A stretch of 64,000 bases of DNA from Brachionus manjavacas (taxonomy: Eukaryota; Rotifera; Eurotatoria; Ploima; Brachionidae): the NCBI GenBank assembly GCA_019054805.1, contig JAHQIY010000022.1, forward strand, positions 186,001 to 250,000. The letters are read 5' to 3'. Below are positions 45,197 to 55,962 of this stretch, one piece after another. The translations under genes and the position numbers were made by a program. The notes beneath the pieces are model-generated. The model was not told the DNA's origin. It saw only the letters and a program-made list of their open reading frames with translations, and ran no database searches. Numbering within the stretch: position 1 is the stretch's first letter; each line of letters starts with the position of its first letter.

Positions 45197-45250
45197 TATT
45201 ATTATTTATTCATAAAATTACGCCAGATTCGGCGATGTAAAAAATAACAT
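45197..45250 (-). mobile_element. LINE-D 3' tail (first copy)
   Basis: On the minus strand: TTACATCGCCGAATCTGGCG, TAATTTTATGAATAAATAAT, then (AAT)n. The hairpin is CGCC-GAATCT-GGCG (45221-45234). The same 50 bp recur at 53049-53105. The body of this family is not present in the window. Confidence 0.6.
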
Positions 45251-45299
45251 AAAATTGAATACAAAGGAAGGTAGTTATGTACTGTTTGTTTTCCCTTTT

Positions 45300-45515
45300 T
45301 TAAATTTACAATTATGTTTAAGAAATTAAAATATTAAAATAGATTTTCATTTTACAAAATATAAAACCCAAAATCAGTCATTAATTTTTCGTGTTTTTTT
45401 AATTTTTTTTATATCTTAATTTATTTTATTTTTTATTTTATTTTTTCTTAGTTTTTTAATTTTTATTATTTTGATCTGTAGGAGCTTTAGCTCGACACAT
45501 AAAAAAAATAAATTT
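45300..45515 (+). mobile_element. LINE-A-like 3' tail
   Basis: T-rich UTR and hairpin GAGCT-TT-AGCTC (45482-45493) followed by GACACATAAAAAAAATAAA. 5' truncated before ORF2. Confidence 0.65.
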
Positions 45516-45744
45516 ATAAATTGGCTATCGAAAAATGGAAACAGAAAATTATTTTTTACATCAGTCTAATCGACATCCAATCGACAAATACAAATGAATT
45601 GCTTTGACAACAAAATCTACCTTTAGTAAAAAAAACCGGACACAGTTTATTATTAAAGCTTAAATATGCGTAACCAATTATTAATTTTCCACAAAAATAA
45701 TTTCTAAAAAATTCAAAAAAATCAAAATATATTAAATTAAATCT

Positions 45745-46966
45745 GGTTTAATTTTTCGTGTTTGAATCACAAAACGTATCCAATGTTGAAATAACATTGA
45801 AAAAGTGTGATGTTTCAAATATTTTTTTTAGTTTCAAATAAAATAATTTTAAGTTAATATTGCAAGCATGAAAAAGTTTGTGTTTTTTATGAATTTTGAC
45901 TTTAGGTTTGTGATATGATGATCCTTAAGATAATATTTGTAGTTTTAAAAACTATCTTCGCTCTGTTTTCCATTTTTTATCAATTGAGTTTTTGTTAAAA
46001 TGCATCAAACGAAAGTAAATTATCTTTCAAAAAAGTCAAAATTTTATAAGATGAAAACAAAGTTTTTCGGGTTTTTGTCTGTGAGGTAAACCATCGTTCA
46101 CCTGTTACTGGAATGATTCTTGTTCTCAGGTTTTATGAACTATTAGCTCACCTAATTTAAAAAAGCTAATGTAATGATAAAAAATAAGAAAGAAAAAATA
46201 ATTACATTGAAAATTTAAAGTTGGGATGAGTAGGAAAATTTTGCGAAATAAATGAATCTATGTTCCCCAAAGTCAAAAACTTGAAGGGTAAAAAGTTTAT
46301 TTTAATTTTCTTTAATTTTTATTAATAATGCTGAAAGGCAAAGATTAAACAAAAGAGCGCATTTAGGTATTTGGGATTATGGAAAGAGTAATACCAAGTC
46401 AATCAGATCATAGCAAATGCTATTTCTAAAGCTCCTCCAAAAAAAAAAAAACTAAAAAACTATTAACTAATTTTTATAATAGTTTCGAGAATAAGGCATT
46501 TTATTAAATTTGAGAATGGAGAACAAAATATTTCGGATAATAAGTGAACTATGGTTCACCTAACCGACTAGATCCAGTTTTTTAATGATTAAAAATTTAA
46601 TCAAAATGAATTATTTATCTATTTCTTTTTAATGCTCATTTTATTATTTGATTATATTTTTGGTTTTTTCACATGTTTCTAGTCTGAATGAGCATTTGCT
46701 CGGGAAAAAAAAACAAATGAATTATATTATAATGAAATTATTTAAAAATTAAAAAAGAATTTTCAATATTTTTTCAGATTTTAAAATAAAAATTAAATCC
46801 ATTCTATTTGACTAAAGAGTTTTATTTCAAATATGAAAGTGCTTGCAATATTAACTTAAAATTATTTTATTATTTGAGACAGAAAAAATAATTTGAAACA
46901 TCGCACTTTTTCAATGTTATTTCAACATTGGATACATTTTGTAATTCTAACACAAAAAATTAAACC
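45745..46966. mobile_element. 1.2-kb element with about 125-bp inverted terminal repeats
   Basis: The left arm (45745-45868) and right arm (46838-46966) are inverted copies at roughly 85% identity. Shared runs include CCAATGTTGAAATAACATTG (45780 on) and TTAAGTTAATATTGCAAGCA. Between them are AT-rich DNA, a decayed coding-like patch near 46330-46440 (KRAHLGIWDYGKSNTKSIRS) and a LINE tail (46682-46725). A long inverted repeat element of unknown superfamily; no target duplication identified. Confidence 0.7.
46682..46725 (+). mobile_element. LINE-A variant tail with altered hairpin
   Basis: CTGAATGAGCATTTGCTCGG then an A-run and ACAAATGAATTATATTAT. The hairpin is GAGCA-TT-TGCTC (46690-46701), a compensatory variant of GAGCT-TT-AGCTC. 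Confidence 0.6.
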
Positions 46967-47404
46967 ATCTCATTTAAGATATAAATTATTTTTCTTTATT
47001 AAAATAAAAGTTAGGTGATGACGCCGGGCAGTTTGGAATGGTAATTAACCACTCTTACAATCCCGTGTTAAGTATTTTTGATAATATAAAAAACTGAACA
47101 AAATTTTGAAAATGTTACAAGACAAACTGATGAAAATTTTTTTTTTTTTTTGAACCACTTGGGAAATAAAAATTTAGAATAGAGCATTATAAATTTGGAA
47201 CGAATTAAGTATTAGAATAAATAATTTTTTTAAAAGATGAGTTCGATGTTGTTTTGAAGATCCAGGTTCCAGGCTATATGTCTTAACTTGTCAAATGGTG
47301 CCCGTTATTTGTGTGATGGGCTAGTTTTGTTTTGTGAGTCTTTCAGATCATTGTTAATTTGAGTGTGGTTCAGACGGTTTGCTACAAATTTTTCGAAAAG
47401 GAAT

Positions 47405-48511
47405 TCGGTTAATAATAATAATAATATATATAAGCTACAGCAAGACTAGCTTGCGGAGATGACCTACTAGGAGGTCGCCTATGGTAGCTCCTTGCACATA
47501 ACACATAGAAAGTACTGAACAAAGAAATCCTGTTTAAAATTTTTAGCTCAAAGTAAGAGTTAAGATTCTCGATAGAAAAAGCTGTAAGAGAAAAATTTTA
47601 TAAATAATGTTCATCTTCAGGATTGTTGACTTGACCGGAATGCATCGTATCCATTCTTGAACTTGTTGACGGAGCCGGCGTCTGCCACTGTAACTGGCAA
47701 GGCGTTCCACTCGTTGACTATCCTGTTGGTGAATGTGTTTGCCCGTTGTAGACCTCTGATACCTCTGGCGGGTCCGGGTTGGGATAGTGAACTTGCGGGA
47801 ACCTGGGGGTTCACCCAGCTCACTTCGTTGATGCCTTTGGTGAGTTTGAACATCTGTATCAGGTCTCCACGAACACGGCGCTCATTAAGGGGAGTTAGTC
47901 TAAGGACGGCTAGACGATCTTCGTAGCGCCAGTTTCTAATGCGGGGCACCAGTTTGGTAGCCCTTCTCTGCACCTGCTCGAGCATCTTTGCGTCTTTCTT
48001 GCTAGGGGGGGACCAGACAACAGCGGCATATTCCAGGTGGGGTCTTAAGTAGGCACAATAGAGGGTCCTGCAGGTATCTATGGTCCAATATCTAAATGAT
48101 CTTTTCAACTGGCCGACAATTCCTGTAGCTCTGTTCACCTGATTTTTAATGTGAATAGAAAATTTCAAGTAACGTGAAAACGTGACGCCCAGATCCTTTT
48201 CTGTGTCGACGAAAGCTAGTGCGCTCCTGGACTCGTCATCCCCCATCAGTAGATCGGATTGGGCGTATATGTTCCTGACCTACTGAATTCCATCGCCTTG
48301 CATTTACTCACGTTGAAGAGCATAAGCCAGGTGTTTGACCACTCGGAAAGCGCGTCGAGGTCATGTTGCAGTGGGGATAGGTCACTGGCGCTGCGTATTG
48401 TGGCAATCAGTTTGCTGTCATCGGCAAATAGTTTGACAAGGTGACTAACCGCCACTGGCATGTCATTGATGAAAATGACGAACAGAAGCGGACCAAGGAC
48501 GCTACCTTCTT
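47405..48511 (-). mobile_element. LINE-C copy, GC-rich and well preserved
   Basis: ORF2 from the RT palm to the end: GSVLGPLLFVIFINDMPVAV, KLFADDSKLIATIRSASDL (catalytic FADD), DLGVTFSRYLKFSIHIKNQV, CAYLRPHLEYAAVVWSPPSK, ERRVRGDLIQMFKLTKGINE, TFTNRIVNEWNALPVTV. Only one frameshift (near 48245) breaks it. The 3' end on the minus strand has hairpin GCAAG-CTAGT-CTTGC (47440-47454), TGTAGC and an (ATT)n tail. 5' truncated just before the FADD box. GC content near 50% contrasts with the AT-rich surroundings. Confidence 0.9.
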
Positions 48512-49030
48512 ACCGTTTGAAGGTTAAACTTTTGGCGAATCATTGAAATTTTGGTTTTCAAAGGGAAGTATTTTGTTGTTTTTTTTGAAGATCTTTTAAG
48601 ACTCTTTTGGTATCAAATTGAAATGAGGCCTGATTAAAGCCATAAAAACGGATTTGCATGGGTTAATTTTGTTTTAATTTTTAGTATTTTTAACTTTCTT
48701 ATGGTTTTGAATTTAGGCATCAGTCTAGTTGATAGATCATTGAAGTAACTATTAAAAGAAAGGTTCGGATCAAGTGTATGTCCAAAAAAGTCGGGAAAGG
48801 TTCCATTGGTATCGAATTGCTATTTATAGATAAATTTAATCAGTAAATACTTTTCTAGTTTTTACTGTAGCGGGCTGTCGTGAATGCATTTTTGGCAGAA
48901 ATCTGAAAATTTAGAATCCAATTGTATACAAATTTGTTAATTTTTATATTTTAAAGTTTTTGCAATATTGTTTGATAGTTGATTTTGTCACAGGCTTTTT
49001 CAAATCGAAAAACATTAATCCGGTCCGGTC
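48512..49030 (-). mobile_element. Older LINE-B-like fragment, minus strand
   Basis: Through several breaks it reads FFGHTLDPNLSFNSYFNDLS, IPMEPFPDFF, KFKTIRKLKILK, and further upstream KACDKINYQTIL (RT finger/palm). The LINE-C copy ends abruptly at its border, so the junction at 48511 is the truncated 5' end of LINE-C inserted next to or into this one. Confidence 0.6.
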
Positions 49031-49269
49031 CAGGGATGGCACTAAAATAATTTATTTAAAATGGATTAAAAATCAAGGAAAATTAATTAATTAAGATTAT
49101 GATCAAAAAAATTTATTTAATTAACAATTGAATTAACAAAAAAAATTGAATTATTAAAGAAATAATTTGACAAAATATGGAAAAAAATTATTTCTTTACT
49201 ATCTAATTATTTTTTTATTTCTAATTATTTTTTTATTTTATAAAAAAATTGAATAAAAAGAGTTGAAAA

Positions 49270-49760
49270 CCTGTAACCACATTTTAACAAATAGAGTGTC
49301 TGAGACCATCATGGTTCTGTGGCAATCTGTCTTCAAGCATTCGTTTAACTTGAATATTACTTCTCTATTCCATTTACTTATTCTAACATTTTATTCAGAT
49401 TTTCGCTCAGTCTCGCATTTCTAAGTTTGTTAGTCCCATTTTCCTATTTTAACTCGTTAAATGTACCATACATCTCCATCTTATTTGATTCACAATCTGG
49501 GAGGTCATTTGTGTACAGAAAGAATTGAACCGAACCAAAAATAGACCCTCGTGGGACCCCACTTAGAACCTCTGACGTTTTGTTCTATAACTCAAACCGA
49601 TTACTGCAGGGCATGTGAAGAAAACGTTTATGAGGTATTGTATCAAAAACTTTCAAAAGAAGTCAAGATATATTTCTTTCTAAGAGAAATTAAGAGGTAT
49701 TTTAAACCCATTAACGGAGTTTCTAACTCAATAAGACAGTTTTTTTAAAGAGAAATTTTA
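49270..49760 (-). mobile_element. LINE RT relic, minus strand
   Basis: Reads LISLRKKYILTSFESFDTIP HKRFLHMP in one frame and SEVLSGVPRGSIFGSVQFFL YTNDLP in another, i.e. the palm motifs of a reverse transcriptase. Frameshifted and stopped; only about 490 bp remain. Confidence 0.65.
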
Positions 49761-50099
49761 CATTTGAACTATTTACACTCTTACTTCTCCAAATGAAGGT
49801 TTAAATTAAATTCAATAAATAAAAAATTTGTAATCTGAATCTTAAAAAGGAATTTAATAAAAGGAAGCAAAAAAAAACAGCTTCAATTTGAAAATAATTT
49901 CCGCTTTTAATTCTATCGAATTTCGTTTTTTATTGAAAAACATTTCATTTTGAAATTAATTGTCTAATTTTAAAGTCAAATAGAACTATTTTTATCTAAG
50001 CTAAAAATAATTACATTTTTATTTAAGGAGTTTATTTAAACTATAAATTTTTAAAATATTTGAAATTTTATTATTTTCAGTTGCAAAAAATTCTATAAA

Positions 50100-52295
50100 A
50101 TGAAAGTTAAATTTTCAATCGAAAAATTTACAACACTGTTATGTTTAGTGAATTTTACAAGTGAAGAGCAATCAGAACCAAAAAATTCAAATAAATGCTT
50201 AAAAATGATGAGAAAAGTAAGCATGGAAGTAAATTTTGGAATAATTTACCAACTTAAAGTCGCAAATTTTGTTTCATTTGCTCAATTGAACTTTGAATGT
50301 CTTGAAAAAGAAAATCGCTACATATCCCGAATATCCATACTACCTGATAAATTTTTAATATTAGATAAATCATTTAAAATAAACTTAATGTTTAAATTTA
50401 AATTAAACGTGCCGGTTTTTATTTATTTCAAAAATATCAAAGGTTTCGATATTAAATCGCCCATCTTTAAAGACTTTCTATCAGAAAATAGCTTAAAGTT
50501 TTTCTTCTCTGAATTAAGTTCATATCAGAATGGTTCGAAGATCAAAAACTGCTTAGGAAAAACAAATTACTCAATGTTTTTAAATTCAGGCTACATAGCT
50601 TTTTCAAACACAGTTAAATACAATACAGACACATGTCCGCTAATTTTTAATTATTTGAATTTGGAGAAATTAGAATTCAGTGGAATCACTCAGACGTTTT
50701 ATAAAAACAATCAGCTTGGTTTTGTCAATTTTAACTTTAGTTCTCATTTGAAGATAAAAATATTGATATTTGAATTTTATAGATTTAAATTTTCTGAAAA
50801 ATTATTGAACAAAAAATTGTTCAGAATGATAGAATCGCTGGGAATGCATGGAAAATTGGAATCAATTGATAAAAATGTTTTTGATAATTTGCAAAATTTG
50901 CGATCTTTGAGCTTAAATTTTGACAATTTTATCAATGTTTTGGCTCTGGATAAAAATTGGTTCATCAATTTGCTTAAAAAAAATTACAGTTTTGATCTTA
51001 TTTATCCGCCATCAGTTTTTTATAATTTTCCAGAGGAAGATTTTTGTGTCTTTAAAGATTTTCCTCATAATAGCTTAATTAATCCAATTTTCCTTATTGA
51101 GTTCAATTGCAGCTGTACCAAAATGTGGATTCTGCAAATGAAAATTTCAATTTATTGCTCGAATATCAAGAACCTTAGTTGCAATTTTTCTCAGATGGCA
51201 AAACAGTGCAATAAAACAATTAGAAAAGAACCAAATGTAGAACCAATTGATCTATTTTACACATCTGAATTAATAAGTTTCGTCAATTTAACTTTATTTC
51301 CCATTTTTTGTTTTCTAGGCATGGCTAATAATATTCTAATTGTTTTATGTTTTAGAAATCCAATTCTGAAAGCAGAACTAAAAAAGGAAATGTTCAAATT
51401 GATTTTGTTGAATTCCATTTTGAATTTTCTATTTTGCTTTTTGTATTTGTTTCATGTGACGAATGTCTGCATCACCTACACCGGAATATTTTGTTCTGCC
51501 ATTCACAAAAGTTTTTTTGTCCAAAATTATGAAAAGTATGTGGCCGAATTTTTTGGAAACATTTTAAAAACTTCATCAAATATTGTCAATGTTTTTATAT
51601 CACTGAACCGCTATTATTTTTTGAAATATAAAATTAGCAAGTGTTCATTGAATAAGCAAAAAAAATATTATTCAAAAATTCTGGTATTTTTTTTTGTGGT
51701 TATTCTAAATTGCCATTACATCTTTACAATTGAAATAACAGAACAGGGAGATTTTACTGATTATTCAGAATACATCGGTTCTCCAGCTGAATTTACCTTT
51801 AGAAGTATTTTTAACTTTAACCCTCCCAGACCAATGCCAATTTCAAGCAACTTCGACAGTAATACAATTTTTTTTTTATGGTATTTAATTTATTTTGTTT
51901 TCAATGACATTCTTCTATTTGTTTTAATGGCATTTGTTGATGCACTTTTATTAATCAAATTTAAATCTTCATTGAAATTTAAGGTAAATTTTTTAAACTG
52001 TTCAAATGAGCAAAAGTCAAAAATATTCCAGAGAGAAGACAGAATAACAAAGACAATTTGTTTAAATTGCTTCATCTTTTTCATTCTTCGATTACTGGAG
52101 TTTAGCGTATTTTTGTATATTTTCATAAAAAAAATGAGTGGTATATACAGCTTAAGGTATGACAAGATATTTAATAATGTGTCTCAGTTGGCCAATTTGT
52201 TTTACTTGATCTCATGTTCTTTTCAAATAATTACTTATTTTTGCATGAATAATATTTTTCGTCAATCGGTAATTCACATTTTGAAATGCTTTTAA
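50100..52295 (+). CDS. Leucine-rich-repeat 7TM receptor (orphan GPCR-like), intronless
   Basis: 731 residues. A hydrophobic start (IEKFTTLLCLVNFTS, about 6-21) is a plausible signal peptide. The ectodomain to about 385 is rich in Phe/Asn/Leu, with weak LRR-like spacing (LESIDKNVFDNLQNLRSLSL, 253-272) and an LRRCT-like cysteine cluster (FNCSCTKMWI, IYCSNIKNLSC, CN; 335-371). Seven hydrophobic segments follow at about 391-417, 431-455, 480-502, 527-545, 589-618, 650-677, 695-716. TM1 has GMANNILIVL (a GN-like motif), and TM3 ends SLNRYYFLKY, in the place of DRY. No NPxxY is seen in TM7. It probably couples a secreted or surface ligand to G proteins, but no ligand or orthologue can be named. A TTTTCAG acceptor 18 bp before the ATG suggests a 5' UTR exon upstream. 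Confidence 0.8.
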   Translation: MKVKFSIEKFTTLLCLVNFTSEEQSEPKNSNKCLKMMRKVSMEVNFGIIYQLKVANFVSFAQLNFECLEKENRYISRISILPDKFLILDKSFKINLMFKFKLNVPVFIYFKNIKGFDIKSPIFKDFLSENSLKFFFSELSSYQNGSKIKNCLGKTNYSMFLNSGYIAFSNTVKYNTDTCPLIFNYLNLEKLEFSGITQTFYKNNQLGFVNFNFSSHLKIKILIFEFYRFKFSEKLLNKKLFRMIESLGMHGKLESIDKNVFDNLQNLRSLSLNFDNFINVLALDKNWFINLLKKNYSFDLIYPPSVFYNFPEEDFCVFKDFPHNSLINPIFLIEFNCSCTKMWILQMKISIYCSNIKNLSCNFSQMAKQCNKTIRKEPNVEPIDLFYTSELISFVNLTLFPIFCFLGMANNILIVLCFRNPILKAELKKEMFKLILLNSILNFLFCFLYLFHVTNVCITYTGIFCSAIHKSFFVQNYEKYVAEFFGNILKTSSNIVNVFISLNRYYFLKYKISKCSLNKQKKYYSKILVFFFVVILNCHYIFTIEITEQGDFTDYSEYIGSPAEFTFRSIFNFNPPRPMPISSNFDSNTIFFLWYLIYFVFNDILLFVLMAFVDALLLIKFKSSLKFKVNFLNCSNEQKSKIFQREDRITKTICLNCFIFFILRLLEFSVFLYIFIKKMSGIYSLRYDKIFNNVSQLANLFYLISCSFQIITYFCMNNIFRQSVIHILKCF

Positions 52296-52589
52296 AAAAA
52301 AAGACTAGATGATGATTAATTAAAATTATTTCTGAATTTTTCATAATTATTTCATTAATTATTATTTTTAATGTTTGTGATAGAAGATAATATCTACAAG
52401 GGTCAAATTTTATTTTTAAATAAAAAAGAAAAAAAAGAGGAAACACTTTTTAGAGATAAAAAATAAGGAATTTACTTAATGCAGAAAAATAAATATGAGT
52501 TATCCCTATAGATAAGAAAATGAATTTATGTTTTATTGTTTAAAAATAATATTTTGATAAAATAATAAGGTTAAAGAATAAGTTAGATT
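52296..52589. other. 3' flank of the receptor gene
   Basis: AT-rich with AAATAAAAAAG near 52418, which may serve as the polyadenylation region. Nothing else seen. Confidence 0.4.
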
Positions 52590-52855
52590 AAAGAGAGCAC
52601 AAGGACTAGTTGTGCTTTAGTAACCTGCTACCAAATAGAAAGTGTTTCCAACAAGTTTGTAACACAACTTTTTTTAGGGACAAAACCATTCAAATAGTAT
52701 TCATAGCATTGAAGTTAAGGATACTGGTCTGTAATTCAAAGCTTTCAATTTGCTTCCCTTTTTATGAGGTGGGAGAATATTCACCTCATGCCATTCAGAG
52801 GGGATCTCGCCTAGCTTATGAGATCTCCTAACAGTAATGACAAGAGTCCTGAAAT
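52590..52855 (-). mobile_element. LINE RT relic, minus strand
   Basis: Reads EIPSEWHEVNILPPHKKGSK, then LKALNYRPVSLTSML, the N-terminal RT motif. About 265 bp, with a stop soon after. Confidence 0.7.
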
Positions 52856-53048
52856 ATGAAAACCAGAGGATGCAATTGATTGAATTGATAATTTATTTAT
52901 AATTGATCAAAATTTCACAAATCTAATTTAAATTAAAATTTTTTGTTATTTCTTGATTCATTTTTCTTAGTACCTTTATTGGTTCTCTAGGTTTGTGCAG
53001 TCCATTTATGTAATGAAAAAAAAACTATTAGATCAGTATTAAATTTTT

Positions 53049-53105
53049 TATTATTATTATTATTTATTCAGAAAATTACGCCAGATTCGGCGATGTAAAA
53101 AATAA
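53049..53105 (-). mobile_element. LINE-D 3' tail (second copy)
   Basis: On the minus strand: TTACATCGCCGAATCTGGCG, TAATTTTCTGAATAAATAAT and (AAT)n. Hairpin CGCC-GAATCT-GGCG at 53079-53092. One or two differences from the 45.2-kb copy. Confidence 0.65.
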
Positions 53106-53792
53106 AATTAGTATTAAATTTATTTGCAATTTTTTTCTCGTAATTCAATACCCCCAATTTAGTTTCTTTTTTTGCAACTCTACAATGAATTCTATAACTG
53201 AATAAACTGCTTGTTTTTATATCTTCCTTAAGAGGTTTTGCAAGATCCTTATTGCGATTCTACCAATTTCAATTTAGTGATAGGAGTTTTCTCTTTAGTT
53301 TGGTCAACTAAATTTTAGTCAACTTAACTAAAATTAATAACTAAAGTTTAATTTTTAAATTCAATTATTATGGGAAAAATTTTTACAAAATAATTTTCAT
53401 AACTAAGATTTAAATTTAAATAAAAAAATAGCATTATTTTGTAGTTTGATTGTATGTGTTTTTTTCTTCATTAATATTAAATTTTCCATTAAATAAAAAG
53501 TTAAATAAATTTTTTCTAAAACCTTCATTTTTTTTTCACTATTCCCCTTATCTCAAGTTCCCATAATTTCCGCTATCTCTTTATTGTCTCACTAAGATAT
53601 CTCAATCCTCCCACAACAGCTATTTTTTTCTTAAAACAATACTTATCTCGAGAACTGCGCCCCAAATTTGGGTTTTTCCAGATAATTGACTTTTTTTTTA
53701 ATTTTCCATATTAAATCGATAAATTTATTGAAAAAATTTTTAGAATATTTTCCAATATTAAATTGAAAAATTTCAAACAATTTGATGCTTTT

Positions 53793-53896
53793 CATAGCTG
53801 TTTTAAAGTCACAAGTCTTAAACCAAGTTATTGACTTAAAATTTTTTTAAAGTTTTTAAGTCAAAGTCCAATTACTTAATCTTCAAAACAATTCTG
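53793..53896. mobile_element. Short degenerate hAT-type MITE (AAGTC family)
   Basis: Starts CATAGCTGTTTTAAAGTCAC, AAGTCTTAA; ends, inverted, CAGAATTGTTTTGAAG. Only 104 bp. Flanking octamers do not match, so the copy is old or rearranged. Confidence 0.5.
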
Positions 53897-54030
53897 GTCA
53901 AATTATTGAATATTAAAGAGCGGTTTAGGGATTAACTTGTCTACAAAACCATAAAATTGACATAAAATAGCTCAAGACTACCACTAGATGATTTAAAAAA
54001 TATATTTTTAATAATATAGACAAAAAGGAA

Positions 54031-54690
54031 AAATAATTTTAAAATGGAACACTCAAGTTTTTCATGCTGCCAACAAAGCAAATACCGTCCTCGCTATGCT
54101 GAAAAAAACTTTCAAATGTTGGACCCTACAGACATTTCGAAAACTATATATTGCATTTGTAAGACCACACTTGGAATATGCCATAGCAGTGTGGAGTCCT
54201 TATAAAAAAAGGATATAGCAGTGATTGAAAGAGTTCAAAGACGAGCAACTAAACTGGTAAAGATCATAAAGGACTTGCCGTATGATTTCAGACTCAAAAA
54301 GCTAGGCTTGACAACACTAGAGGAAAGAAGACAAAGAGGTGACTTAATTGAGTACTTCAAAATAAGTAATGGACTAAGTAGAGTGGACTGGCACAACCCG
54401 AATAAGTTGATGAGTTCCATTACAGTCGAATGACCAGCGTGTAGCATTCGCGGAAGCAAACACCGTTTGGAAAAGCAGTTAACCAAGAATTGCTACAGAG
54501 AACATTTTCTGTTGAATAGAGTTGTTGACAATTGTAACAATTTAACAACAGAAACTATCGCATCCAAAAGCAAAAACCTCTTCAAGAAAAGAGTCTTCAA
54601 GGTGCAAAAATTGCTACCATAGCAAGCAATAGCTTTCTCTACAGTTAACCTGTTGTAGCCTATTATTTTTATTATTATTATAATTTTAAA
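54031..54690 (+). mobile_element. LINE-C-like fragment, plus strand
   Basis: ORF2 C-terminus: TVLAMLKKTFKCWTLQTFRK, IAFVRPHLEYAIAVWSPYKK, IERVQRRATKLVKIIKDLPY, LEERRQRGDLIEYFKISNGL, HFLLNRVVDNCNNLTTET. The 3' end has hairpin ACAG-TTAAC-CTGT (54641-54653), TGTAGC, (ATT)n. Three or more breaks; 5' truncated. Confidence 0.8.
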
Positions 54691-54824
54691 ATCTTAAATT
54701 AATTCTTGAGAAAAATATAAAATATAAACAATAAAAAAAAAGGTTTAATTAAAAAATTCAACTTTTTAATCAGCTTTATTAGTTCAAAATTAATATTTAG
54801 AAAAGAAGCAAAAGTTCAATAAAA

Positions 54825-55566
54825 TCATATTATTTTAACTGTTTGATTGTTTTCTCCTTTTAAGTCATCAATAATAAATTCTTTGGGCCTTTGAGAAAAA
54901 TATTTGAGTAAATTTTTAGTTTTAAAGTCGTTAATAAAGCTTACCATTCGAAAAGACGCGGAAAATTTCGAATTTCGTCTTCTGAAAACTCCGTCAATCT
55001 CTTAGGTGGAGTCATTGAAGGCTGTATTTGATCAGTTATATTTTTAATGATGTCTTTTGGAACTTTCTGAAAAAAATTTCTTAATCTTAAAAAATTCAAA
55101 AACTTTTAAAAAATCTCACATCATCGGGAAAAACTAAAAGTCGACTCAACAAACTATTTCTATAGATTTTTGGTGGCAAAGCATTTTTGGTACAATTTTT
55201 TATAATTCGAGTGGGATCATTTTCATGGTATTCCCATGCAGGTGTATATGTGGCACCTTTGGCATAACCAGTATGATGAAAATATTTATAAGTCCTCCAT
55301 AGGTCGTCCTTTAAGGCGATTTCCTTGCTATTAATTACTACAACATAATCCCCACAATCACTTCCAACCGAGTAAATTGGCTTGTTTTTACCCAACAGAT
55401 ACTTGGATAAAACTCTGCCGGATATTATCGGATCTTGCCATTTAGCATCAAATAAATACCAGACACGTGCGAATGTAGTCCATTGCTATATCATGAAAAA
55501 AAGTAATCAAAGTTTATTTAAAAATGATTTTTTTTGTATTTTTACTTTAACTCTATTAAAAGCCAT
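54825..55566 (-). CDS. MRPL13: Mitochondrial ribosomal protein uL13m
   Basis: Structural protein of the large mitoribosomal subunit. Exons: 55546-55566, 55120-55485, 54945-55066, 54825-54888; introns of 60, 53 and 56 bp, all GT-AG and in frame. 190 residues (human 178). Seen: MAFNRVKQWTTFARVWYLFD (human start [20 protein letters not shown]), IYSVGSDCGDYVVVINSKEI, HTGYAKG, RIIKNCTKNALPPKIYRNSL, LLVFPDD, FSEDEIRNFPRLFEW. Divergent from CMPK1, start to start 396 bp. Confidence 0.95.
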
Positions 55567-55962
55567 TTCAATGCTACAAAATATGAAATAGAATTTTTAA
55601 ATTTACATAAAAGCAACAATTGTAAGAAAATAATTTGTTTTAATTTAGGTTTTGAAATTTTTATTAACAAAATTTTAGATTTTAGAAAAGCATTAAATTT
55701 TGTTAAGTTTGATTAAATTCAGTTGAAAAATTTAGTAAATGTGTTTGATTGTATATAATTTTTTTTTCACTTTTTACCCATTGGAATTATATTTTTTATT
55801 CATTTAGGAAAAAAACACGTATTCAATATTTCCAAGTCACGTTCAAATACTTTTCAACCTTTTTTAAACTCTTTCCCTTTTTTGTTTTAAGACTATTTCC
55901 AGAATATTTTCAAAATTAACTTAATTAAAAATATTCCAAACATTCTAACTCGCTCATTTAGA
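55567..55962. promoter_or_regulatory. Shared divergent promoter region of MRPL13 and CMPK1
   Basis: 396 bp between the two start codons must hold both 5' UTRs and promoters unless there are remote exons. It is very AT-rich; no TATA box or known element can be singled out. Confidence 0.5.
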
